64,000 bases of DNA from Cupriavidus taiwanensis (GTDB lineage Bacteria; Pseudomonadota; Gammaproteobacteria; Burkholderiales; Burkholderiaceae): assembly GCF_900250075.1 (NCBI RefSeq), contig NZ_LT977071.1, positions 1,798,941 through 1,862,940 of the forward strand, written 5' to 3'. The position numbers were made by a program, and so were the translations under genes. Position 1 is the stretch's first letter; each line of letters starts with the position of its first letter. This document shows, one piece after another, positions 45,491 to 52,770 of this stretch. The notes beneath the pieces were generated by a model. The model did no database searches. It saw only the letters and a program-made list of their open reading frames with translations, and had not been told where the DNA came from.

Positions 45491-46780
45491 ATGTACCAGA
45501 CACAAGCGGTGATCCAGCACACGCTGGGCAAGAAGAACCCGTCGCTGGATGAATGCCGCTGGCCCGAGGACGGGCTGCACTATATCCCCGACTGGGTCTA
45601 TACCAGCCAGGCCGTGCATGACCTGGAACTGCAGAAGATCTTCCGCGGCCGCTCGTGGAACTATGTCGCGCTCGAAGCCGAAATCCCGCATGCGGGCGAC
45701 TTCAAGCGCTCGTATGTCGGCGCGACGCCGTTGGTCGTGTCGCGCGCCGAGGACGGCTCGATCAACGTGTTCGAGAACCGGTGCGCGCACCGCGGCGCCG
45801 AGTTCTGCCGCCACAGCCAGGGCAACGCCAAGGAATTCGTCTGCCCTTACCATCAGTGGTCCTACGATCTCAAGGGTAACCTGCAGGGCGTTCCGTTCAA
45901 GCGCGGCGTCAACCGCGCCGGCGGCATGCCCAAAGACTTCCGCAACGAAGACCACGGACTGGTGAAGCTGCACGTGGCAACGCGCAACGGCGTGATCTTT
46001 GCCTCCTACGCGCCCGACATGGAAAGCCTGGAAGACTACATGACGCCGGAGATCCTGAAGGACTTCGACGTGGTCTTCAACGGCAAGCCGCTCAAGGTGC
46101 TCGGCTATTACAAGAACGAACTGCCGTGCAACTGGAAGATGTACCACGAGAACCTGAAGGACCCCTACCACGCCACGCTGCTGCACTCCTTCCTGGTGGT
46201 GTTCGGCCTGCTGGTGGCGGGCAACGAGTCGGCAATGATCGCCGACCCCGCGCACGGCCGCCACGGCACCATGGCATCGGCCAAGAAGGAAGACAAGTAT
46301 GCGGCCGTCAGCGACGAGAACAAAAAGGAGATGCGCTCGTACCACGAAGGCATGCGGCTGGAGGACGAGCGCTTCCTGGAGTACGTGCGCGAGTTCGACT
46401 CACCGTGGTCGGTGACGATGCAGACGATCTGGCCCAACCTGATCGTGCAGCGCGAGATGAACACGCTGGGCGTGCGCCAGATCGTACCCAACGGCCCCGA
46501 CAGCATGCTGATGCTGTGGACCATGTTCGGCTACGAGGACGATACCGAGGAAATGACGCAGCACCGCCTGCGCCAGGGCAACCTGATGGGCCCCGCCGGC
46601 TTTCTCGGGCTGGAAGACAATGAGGCGATGAAGTTCGTACAGGAAGGTGTGCGCCGCTCCAGCAGCGACCTCAACGTGCTCAAGCTGGACGCCCAGCAGA
46701 TCGGCACTTCCAGTTCCCTGATCTCCGAATCCGCGATCCGCGCGATGTACCAGTACTACCGCGGCGTGATGGGATTCTGA
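45491..46780 (+). CDS. Rieske non-heme iron oxygenase alpha subunit (PicB component)
   Basis: 429 residues: Rieske centre CAHRGAEFC...CPYHQW (about residues 97-120) and mononuclear iron ligands in NLKDPYHATLLH with a later Asp. With the beta subunit and the two electron-transfer proteins this is a four-component ring hydroxylase. In the pic pathway PicB, also four-component, 3-hydroxylates 6-hydroxypicolinate to 3,6-dihydroxypicolinate, the decarboxylase substrate. Substrate assigned by context and pathway fit. Confidence 0.9.
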   Translation: MYQTQAVIQHTLGKKNPSLDECRWPEDGLHYIPDWVYTSQAVHDLELQKIFRGRSWNYVALEAEIPHAGDFKRSYVGATPLVVSRAEDGSINVFENRCAHRGAEFCRHSQGNAKEFVCPYHQWSYDLKGNLQGVPFKRGVNRAGGMPKDFRNEDHGLVKLHVATRNGVIFASYAPDMESLEDYMTPEILKDFDVVFNGKPLKVLGYYKNELPCNWKMYHENLKDPYHATLLHSFLVVFGLLVAGNESAMIADPAHGRHGTMASAKKEDKYAAVSDENKKEMRSYHEGMRLEDERFLEYVREFDSPWSVTMQTIWPNLIVQREMNTLGVRQIVPNGPDSMLMLWTMFGYEDDTEEMTQHRLRQGNLMGPAGFLGLEDNEAMKFVQEGVRRSSSDLNVLKLDAQQIGTSSSLISESAIRAMYQYYRGVMGF

Positions 46781-46808
46781 ACGCGGCCTGACGGGAATCC
46801 AAAAGCAT

Positions 46809-47333
46809 ATGAAACCGATGAACTACTCCCTCTATCGCGAGAGCACCCTCGGCACCGCGCGCGCGGCCGAACTGCGGCTGGAGATCGATGCCTTTCACGC
46901 CGACTATTGCGCGGCGCTGGACGCCGGCATGGTCGAGCACTGGCCGGGCTTCTTCACCGACGATGCGCTCTACCGCATCACCGCGCGCGAGAACGCCGAA
47001 CGCAACCTGCCGGTCGGGCTGGTGTATGCCGAAGGCATCGGCATGCTGCGCGACCGCGCCGCGGCGATCGCCAATACGCAGATGTTCGCCCCGCGCTACA
47101 ACCTGCACCTGGTGACCAACACGCGGGTCAGCGACGAGACCGTCGACGGCGATATCGTGGCGCAGGCCAACTTCATGCTGTTGCAGACGCTGGTCGAAGG
47201 CCCCACCACGATCCACCTCGCCGGGACCTACCATGACCGCTTCCGCCGCCAGGGCGGCAGGCTGCTGCTGCGCGAGCGCCAGGTGGTGTACGACACCACC
47301 ATCATCGCGAACGACCTGGTCTATCCGGTCTGA
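46809..47333 (+). CDS. Rieske oxygenase beta subunit (PicB component)
   Basis: 174 residues with the NTF2-like cone fold of ring-hydroxylating dioxygenase small subunits: AFHADYCAALDAG, WPGFFTDDALYRI, PRYNLHLVTNTRV, and ERQVVYDTTI near the end. Structural partner of the alpha subunit. No clear ribosome-binding site ahead of the ATG (CAAAAGCAT), so expression may be coupled to the alpha gene. Followed by a hairpin terminator. Confidence 0.9.
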   Translation: MKPMNYSLYRESTLGTARAAELRLEIDAFHADYCAALDAGMVEHWPGFFTDDALYRITARENAERNLPVGLVYAEGIGMLRDRAAAIANTQMFAPRYNLHLVTNTRVSDETVDGDIVAQANFMLLQTLVEGPTTIHLAGTYHDRFRRQGGRLLLRERQVVYDTTIIANDLVYPV

Positions 47334-47347
47334 GCCACATCGCAATG

Positions 47348-47374
47348 AAAAACGGCGGGCCTTGAGCCCGCCGT
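47348..47374 (-). terminator. Intrinsic terminator between picB and picR genes
   Basis: ACGGCGGGC (47352-47360), loop CTTGA, GCCCGCCGT (47366-47374): a perfect 9-bp stem. On the minus strand it ends in TTTTT (47352-47348), so it terminates the MarR gene; it may also stop plus-strand picB transcripts. The two genes are convergent. Confidence 0.85.
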
Positions 47375-47379
47375 GGTGC

Positions 47380-47922
47380 TTACATGCTCCGCAAAACGGT
47401 GCGGCTGTACTGGTTGTTGGCTTCCACCAGTGTGGCCAGCAATTCCATGAATACCTCCCGCTGCGCCGGCTTCAGCGGCGCCAGCATGCGCTCCTGCGCG
47501 CGCGCCATGTCGGCACGCAGCGACGTGACCACGCTCTTGCCTTCGCGCGTCAGGTGAACGTGGCGCGTGCGCCGGTCCGCGGGATTCTCGCGGCGCTCGA
47601 CCAGGCCCCGCTCTTCGAGCCGGCGCACCACGTCCATCGTCGTGGTTCGGTCCAGCCCCACCTCCTGTCCCAGCGAGGTCTGGTCCAGCCCCGGCAGCAC
47701 CGACAGCACGGTCAGGATGGCGTACTGCACCGGCGTGATATTGGGCGCCTTGCACTCCTCGAAGAACATCGCCACGTGGATCTGGTGAAGCCGCCGCACC
47801 AGAAACCCGGGACGTGCCCAGAGCAGTTCCTTGGCCGGATCCGCTTCCGGCACTGCAGTAGCCAGGCCGCCGCTTTCAGTCGTTGCACTGCGCTTTGCTC
47901 TCGAAGCCATTGCCTTCACCAT
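47380..47922 (-). CDS. picR: MarR-family repressor of the pic cluster (PicR)
   Basis: 180 residues with a MarR winged helix: LLWARPGFLVRRLHQIHVAMF dimer helix, NITPVQYAILTVL, recognition region GLDRTTTMDVVRRLEERGLV and the wing RRENPADRRTRHVHLT. In Alcaligenes a MarR-type PicR represses pic genes by binding TCAG-N4-CTNN, and palindromes of that form lie at each pic promoter here. ATG at 47922 is preferred to ATG at 47910, though neither has a good ribosome-binding site. Its own promoter carries a degenerate site, suggesting autorepression. Confidence 0.88.
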   Translation of the reverse strand: MVKAMASRAKRSATTESGGLATAVPEADPAKELLWARPGFLVRRLHQIHVAMFFEECKAPNITPVQYAILTVLSVLPGLDQTSLGQEVGLDRTTTMDVVRRLEERGLVERRENPADRRTRHVHLTREGKSVVTSLRADMARAQERMLAPLKPAQREVFMELLATLVEANNQYSRTVLRSM

Positions 47923-47926
47923 TTTG

Positions 47927-47945
47927 TATGCACACTGACAGTATA
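47927..47945 (-). promoter_or_regulatory. picR -10 element and degenerate operator
   Basis: Minus strand TATACT (47945-47940), then TCAGTGTGCATA (47938-47927), matching the pic palindrome TCAGTATGCTGA at 9 of 12 positions. The predicted start point (about 47933) lies within the site and only about 11 bases before the ATG at 47922. Confidence 0.5.
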
Positions 47946-48017
47946 TATGAGGCTCGGTCACGGCGCCCCCAAAACGGGTCGCAGCCGATGGCACGCAGAT
48001 CACAGAGCGCAGCAGTC

Positions 48018-48689
48018 TCAACGCGCGCCGGCGTCGCGGAGTAGGCGCTCGATTTGCGTATAGCCGCGCTGGCGCGCATGCTGCACCGGCGTGACCCCGT
48101 CGCCGTCGGCCAGGTTCACGTCGGCCCCCGCGTTGACCAGCAGGCGCACGATCTCGGTATGGGCGGCGCCGCCGTTGCCGAGGATGATGGCCTCGAGCAA
48201 GGCCGTCCACTTGAGCCGGTTCACATGGTCCACCGCCACGCCGGCCGCGATCAGCAGGCGCACGGTCTCGACATGGCCGCGCTCGGCGGCGGGGATCAGC
48301 GCGGTGCCGCCGTAGCGGTTGGTGCTGAGCAAGTCGGCGCCGTGCGCCAGCGTCATGCGCAGGATCTCGTTGTGGCCGCGCGCGCCGGCATACAGGTAGG
48401 GGCTGTCGTGGATCGCGTCCTGCGCGTTCACGTCGGCGCCGGCATCGATCAGCACCCGCGCCGCCTGCACGCGGTTGTGGTGCGTGGCCAGCAGCAGCGC
48501 GGTGCGTCCCTGCGCGTCGCGCGCGTCGATGCTGGCGCCCTGGGCCAGCAGCGCGCTGACCTGCGCGGCGTCGCCGCGCGCCGCGGCGTCGCGCAGTTGT
48601 TGCTCGGGCGTTGCGCTCGCGGCGGCGGGAACGGATGTCAGCATGGCAATGAACAGGGACAGGGAAACGAACAGGCGCGCCACCAGCAT
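48018..48689 (-). CDS. Exported ankyrin-repeat protein
   Basis: 223 residues: Sec signal (ending PAAASATPEQ) and five to six ankyrin repeats, shown by recurring GxTALLxAxxxxxxxxxxxLLxxGADVN patterns (GRTALLLATHH, GGTALIPAAERGH, KWTALLEAI, GVTPVQHARQRG). Ankyrin arrays bind proteins. A periplasmic location is inferred from the signal. Bacterial homologues are often encoded next to catalase and help protect against peroxide, but no catalase gene is adjacent here. Partner unknown. Confidence 0.88.
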   Translation of the reverse strand: MLVARLFVSLSLFIAMLTSVPAAASATPEQQLRDAAARGDAAQVSALLAQGASIDARDAQGRTALLLATHHNRVQAARVLIDAGADVNAQDAIHDSPYLYAGARGHNEILRMTLAHGADLLSTNRYGGTALIPAAERGHVETVRLLIAAGVAVDHVNRLKWTALLEAIILGNGGAAHTEIVRLLVNAGADVNLADGDGVTPVQHARQRGYTQIERLLRDAGAR

Positions 48690-48907
48690 GTGGAATCCTT
48701 CAGGAATACATCGGGCGCATTCTGGCACGCCGCCCGCGCCACGCGAAGTTAAGGATTCGAATGCGCGCCAGTGCCAGCCGCAATAGCCGGCCGGCGCCCG
48801 AATACGCTCTATAACAACCCGCGCCACCGTGCCCGCGCAGGCTGTCCTATAGTCGCGAGGCCCGCATCACTCAGCCTGCGCGGGCCAGGCCTGAACGGAG
48901 ACAACGC

Positions 48908-49375
48908 GTGTCGACAACCGAAGCCTATCTGCTGGATTCCATCCGCCTCGCCATGGAGAACGTGCGCGAGCGCAATACCTGGCCCTTTGGCGCCGTGGTA
49001 GTCAAGGACGGCAAGGTGCTGGCGCGCGCGGTCAACGAGGTCGATGCCACCTGCGACCCCAGCGCGCATGCCGAGATGCAGGCGGTGCGCGCCGCCAGCC
49101 GCGCGCTCGGCAAGCCCGACCTGAGCGGCTGCACCGTATACGCCAGCGGCTATCCCTGCCCGATGTGCCTGACCGCGATGTACCTGGCCGGGGTCGAGGC
49201 GGTCTACTACGCGTATTCCAACGAGGATGGCGCTCCTTACGACCTGTCGGCCGAGCGCGGCTACGTCGAGCTGGCCCGTCCGCTCGAGCAGCGCGAGATG
49301 AAGCTGGCCTACGTGCCGGCGCGCGACGAGGGCGTCGACCTGTACGAAGCCTGGCGCGCGCGGCAAGCGCGGTAA
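48908..49375 (+). CDS. Nucleoside/guanine deaminase-like zinc enzyme
   Basis: 155 residues of the cytidine-deaminase-like fold: zinc ligands and catalytic Glu in SAHAEMQAV and the cysteine pair PCPMCLTAM. The C-terminal part (YYAYSNEDGAPYDLS) resembles bacterial guanine deaminase of the GuaD type, which turns guanine into xanthine. tRNA adenosine deaminase is a less likely alternative because its C-terminal pattern differs. Begins with GTG at 48908, supported by CGGAG 7 bases upstream. Stands alone. Confidence 0.85.
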   Translation: MSTTEAYLLDSIRLAMENVRERNTWPFGAVVVKDGKVLARAVNEVDATCDPSAHAEMQAVRAASRALGKPDLSGCTVYASGYPCPMCLTAMYLAGVEAVYYAYSNEDGAPYDLSAERGYVELARPLEQREMKLAYVPARDEGVDLYEAWRARQAR

Positions 49376-49706
49376 GGGCGAGGGGCAAGCCGGGAGCGGA
49401 CGGCTGCCGCTCCCTTTGCCCACGATGCCGGCATGGCCATCGCTTTGTCACCGCGGCCGGCTAGTATGGAGATGACGGCGCTGCGACAGCGGGTCACATG
49501 TAACGGACGGCGGCAGCAAGGAACCGCGCGCGGAGCCTCCCGTCAAACCAATGGATTGCGAGACTCCGGCAGCGCTGCGCATTGCGGCGCAACATGTGCA
49601 ATGCATGTGGCCGCGTCGTCCCGACGATCGTATTACGCCTTCCCGCCGGCGCGATGTCGCCGCGCAGACTCCCAGCAAACGCCCCCCTCTAGCCAAGGAG
49701 ACGAAC

Positions 49707-49916
49707 GTGCTGAGCCCGCATGAACTTGCCACGCTGCTGTTGCTGAGCGACGGCCCCGATTCCCTCGATTCCACCGATTCCCGCCAGATCGATCCCACCG
49801 ACCTCAAGGCCCTGGTCGACAAGCGATTGGTTCACCTCGAAGTCCTGCACGGTCGCCGCCAGGCGCCGCGCATCACCAGCCACGGTTATTCCATGCTCAA
49901 GGCCATGGGACGCTGA
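49707..49916 (+). CDS. Small hypothetical protein
   Basis: 69 residues, starting with GTG at 49707 behind a strong AAGGAG (49695-49700). The sequence looks like a small winged-helix-type domain: ELATLLLLSDGP, then TDLKALVDKRLVHLE and PRITSHGYSMLKAM. A longer in-frame reading from 49551 lacks a ribosome-binding site and has an atypical Arg/Pro-rich N-terminus, so it is not preferred. The upstream gap (49376-49706) shows no other gene. Function unknown. Confidence 0.65.
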   Translation: MLSPHELATLLLLSDGPDSLDSTDSRQIDPTDLKALVDKRLVHLEVLHGRRQAPRITSHGYSMLKAMGR

Positions 49917-49979
49917 GGCCGCGTTGGCCGATTCGCGGCAAGCGCCGTCCAGCCCACCCGCAACCCCACGGAGGCCTCC

Positions 49980-50675
49980 ATGACAACGGGCCCGGCGCCT
50001 GATGCCGGCGTCCCCGCAGACCCCGACGCGGCGCGCCGCCGCTTCCTGCGCGACCTCGGCCTGCTGGCCGCGGCCGGCATTGCGCCGGGCACGGCCGCGG
50101 CGGCAACGCCCGCGGCCTGCCTGCTGACGCCGGCCGCCACCGAAGGACCGTTCTACCTGGACGATGCCCTGGTGCGCGCCGATATCCGCGATGGCCGTCC
50201 CGGCCAGCCCTTGCGGCTGCGCATACGGGTGGTCGATGCCGGGCGCGGCTGCGCGCCGGTGCCGGGTGCCCTGGTCAGCATCTGGCACTGCGATGCGCAA
50301 GGCCACTACAGCGGCGAAGGCGGCGGCGACCGGCAGGCGCGCTTCCTTCGAGGGGTCCAGCCGGCGGACAGCGACGGGGTCGCCACCTTCACCTCGATCT
50401 ATCCCGGCTGGTACGCGCCGCGCGCCATCCATATCCACTTCAAGGTGCTGCTCGGGCGCGCGGAGGCGCTGACCAGCCAGCTGTATTTCAGCGACGCGCT
50501 CAACCGCCAGGTCCTGGGCAGCCATCCGGCCTACCGTGCGCACGGCGTGCCGGCGCGCGCCACCGTGCAGGATCCGATCGCGGGTCCACGCCCCAACCTG
50601 ATGGCAGTGCGCGAGGCCGCCGAAGCGCCGGGGTTGCTTGAAGCCGGCTTCACGGTCGGCATCGCGCGCGCCTGA
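49980..50675 (+). CDS. Exported intradiol ring-cleavage dioxygenase-like protein
   Basis: 231 residues. The catalytic fold is of the protocatechuate/catechol dioxygenase family, with non-heme iron ligands apparent as Tyr in HYSGEGG, Tyr in PGWYAPRAIHIHF and the two His of that HIH motif. The N-terminus carries ARRRFLRDLGLLAAAGIAPG, a Tat-like signal, so it is probably exported, unlike cytoplasmic catabolic dioxygenases. Exported members are common in bacteria but their substrates are mostly unknown. No aromatic catabolism genes adjoin it. Confidence 0.85.
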   Translation: MTTGPAPDAGVPADPDAARRRFLRDLGLLAAAGIAPGTAAAATPAACLLTPAATEGPFYLDDALVRADIRDGRPGQPLRLRIRVVDAGRGCAPVPGALVSIWHCDAQGHYSGEGGGDRQARFLRGVQPADSDGVATFTSIYPGWYAPRAIHIHFKVLLGRAEALTSQLYFSDALNRQVLGSHPAYRAHGVPARATVQDPIAGPRPNLMAVREAAEAPGLLEAGFTVGIARA

Positions 50676-50955
50676 GCCGGCGGCACGTCGCTCGTCTGCG
50701 GCCACGAAGTGCGTCGGCGCACACCGCGCGGGTAATCCCTAGATTGTGGTTCCCTGTGCCTTTCCTACCATGAAGGGAATCACGGGCCACCTGCCCGGCA
50801 CCCCTGCCCGTCGGCAGGCCTGCCGCGCGTCCGCTGGCCCCGCATGCTCCAGTTTTTCCCGACTTTTCCGGTGTTCGCGTCAGTGGCGAGCGGCCTCGGT
50901 CCTCCATGGCCGGCACGCTCGCGGGTAGTCCCACACTCATCAGAGGGAGACGGTC

Positions 50956-52122
50956 ATGGCATCCAGGGCGAGGAAATCAGAGGGGCGGAGCAGCGGTCAG
51001 GGTAGCGGCCATGGCAGCAGCGTGTCCCGCCGCGGCTTCCTGGGCGGCGCCGCCGGCGCGGCCGCGGGGGCGGCCGCCATGGGCTTCCCGGCCATAGTCA
51101 AGGCGCAGGGGCCGGTCACGATGCGCTGGCAGAGCACCTGGCCCACCAAGGATATTTTCCACGAGTTCGCCGGCGACTTCGTCGCCAAGGTGAACGACAT
51201 GTCGGGCGGCGACCTCAAGATCGAGCTGCTGCCGGCGGGCGCGGTGGTCAAGGCCTTCGACCTCATCGACGCGGTCAGCAAGGGCACGCTGGACGGCGGC
51301 CATGGCGTGATCGCGTACTGGTATGGCAAGAACTCGGCGCTGGCGCTGTGGGGCTCGGGCCCGGCCTGGGGCATGGACCCGAACATGCTGCTGGCCTGGC
51401 ACAAGTACGGCGGCGGCAAGGAATTGCAGCAGGAGATCTACCGCAGCCTGAACCTGGACGTGGTCTCGTTCCTGTACGGGCCGATGCCGACCCAGCCGCT
51501 GGGCTGGTTCAAGAAGCCCATCACCAAGCCGGAAGACTTCAAGGGGCTGAAGTTCCGCACCGTCGGGTTGTCGATCGATATCTTCACCGGCCTGGGCGCC
51601 GCGGTGAACGCGCTGCCGGGCGCCGAGATCGTGCCGGCGATGGACCGCGGCCTGCTCGACGCGGCGGAATTCAACAACGCCAGTTCCGACCGCGCGCTGG
51701 GCTTCCAGGACGTGTCCAAGGTCTGCATGCTGCGCAGCTTCCACCAGTGCTCGGAACAGTTCGAGATCCTGTTCAACAAGAAGCGCTACGACGCGTTGCC
51801 GGCCAAGCTCAAGGCGCTGATTGCCAACGCGGTGGAAGCGGCCTCGGCCGACATGTCGATGAAGGCCATCGACCGCTATTCCAAGGACTACCAGGCGCTG
51901 CAGCAGCAAGGCGTGAAGTTCTACGCCACCCCCAACTCGGTGCTGCAGGCGCAACTGAAGATCTGGGACGAGATCGTGGCGCGCAAGGAAAAAGAGAACC
52001 CCATGTTCAAGAAGGTCAATGATTCGATGAAGGCCTTCGCGCAGCGCTCCACGCGCTGGCAGAACGATACCAACGTCGACTACCGGCTGGCCACCAGCCA
52101 TTACTTCTCCAAGCGCGGCTGA
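50956..52122 (+). CDS. TRAP transporter solute-binding protein (DctP-like)
   Basis: 388 residues with a Tat signal (SRRGFLGGAAG) and the DctP fold of the 2-oxoacid/mannitol-type subgroup: TMRWQSTWPTKDIFHEF, PAGAVVKAFDLIDAV, GHGVIAYWYGK, and the conserved LKFRTVGL. Arg in FRT normally contacts a carboxylate ligand. It forms a TRAP system with the next two genes. AGGGAG precedes the ATG. Substrate unknown, likely a carboxylate. Confidence 0.92.
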   Translation: MASRARKSEGRSSGQGSGHGSSVSRRGFLGGAAGAAAGAAAMGFPAIVKAQGPVTMRWQSTWPTKDIFHEFAGDFVAKVNDMSGGDLKIELLPAGAVVKAFDLIDAVSKGTLDGGHGVIAYWYGKNSALALWGSGPAWGMDPNMLLAWHKYGGGKELQQEIYRSLNLDVVSFLYGPMPTQPLGWFKKPITKPEDFKGLKFRTVGLSIDIFTGLGAAVNALPGAEIVPAMDRGLLDAAEFNNASSDRALGFQDVSKVCMLRSFHQCSEQFEILFNKKRYDALPAKLKALIANAVEAASADMSMKAIDRYSKDYQALQQQGVKFYATPNSVLQAQLKIWDEIVARKEKENPMFKKVNDSMKAFAQRSTRWQNDTNVDYRLATSHYFSKRG

Positions 52123-52140
52123 GTCCGCGGGACGCGCGCC

Positions 52141-52770
52141 GTGCAACGCCTGCTGCTGGGCATCGACTGGCTCAGCACCCTCGTGGGCCAGGCCGCCTCG
52201 TGGCTGATCATCGCGCTCACGCTGATGATCAGCTACGAGGTGTTCTCGCGCTATGCGCTGGGCGCGCCGCACGCCTGGGTGTTCGACGCCAGCAACATGC
52301 TGTACGGCGCGCTGTTCATGCTGGCGGGCGCGTACACGCTGGCCAAGCGCGGCCACGTGCGCGGCGACATCCTCTACGGCTTCCTGTCGCCGCGGATGCA
52401 GGCCGGCATCGACCTGGTGCTGTACCTGGCGTTCTTCTTCCCCGGCGTGATCGCACTGGCCTGGGCCGGCATCGATTTCTTCGAGGTCTCGCTGGCGCAG
52501 AACGAACACTCTTCGATCGCCGCCGACGGCCCGCCGATCTATCCGTTCAAGGCGGTGATCCCGGTGGCCGGCGCGCTGCTGCTGCTGCAGGGCGTGGCCG
52601 AAACCATCCGCTGCGTCCTGTGCCTGCGCAGTGGCAGCTGGCCGCTGCGCGAAGGCGATGTCGAGGAAGTCGACGTCGACAAGCTCAAGGAGATGGTGCA
52701 AGGCACGCCCACGGCCGAGCTGGTCGACGCTCCGCCGCCGCGCGACAACCCGCCGGGAGCCGGCCGATGA
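52141..52770 (+). CDS. TRAP transporter small permease (DctQ)
   Basis: 209 residues with four membrane segments and DctQ marks: MISYEVFSRYALGAPHAW and AYTLAKRGHVRGDILYG. The C-terminus (about 45 residues, acidic then Pro-rich) is longer than usual. Starts with GTG at 52141, 19 bases after the binding protein. The stop overlaps the DctM start (ATGA). Confidence 0.91.
   Translation: MQRLLLGIDWLSTLVGQAASWLIIALTLMISYEVFSRYALGAPHAWVFDASNMLYGALFMLAGAYTLAKRGHVRGDILYGFLSPRMQAGIDLVLYLAFFFPGVIALAWAGIDFFEVSLAQNEHSSIAADGPPIYPFKAVIPVAGALLLLQGVAETIRCVLCLRSGSWPLREGDVEEVDVDKLKEMVQGTPTAELVDAPPPRDNPPGAGR

Noticed and set aside
49551..49706. Longer N-terminus for the 69-residue protein
   Set aside because: No ribosome-binding site, and the added residues have atypical Arg/Pro-rich composition, while GTG 49707 has a strong AAGGAG.
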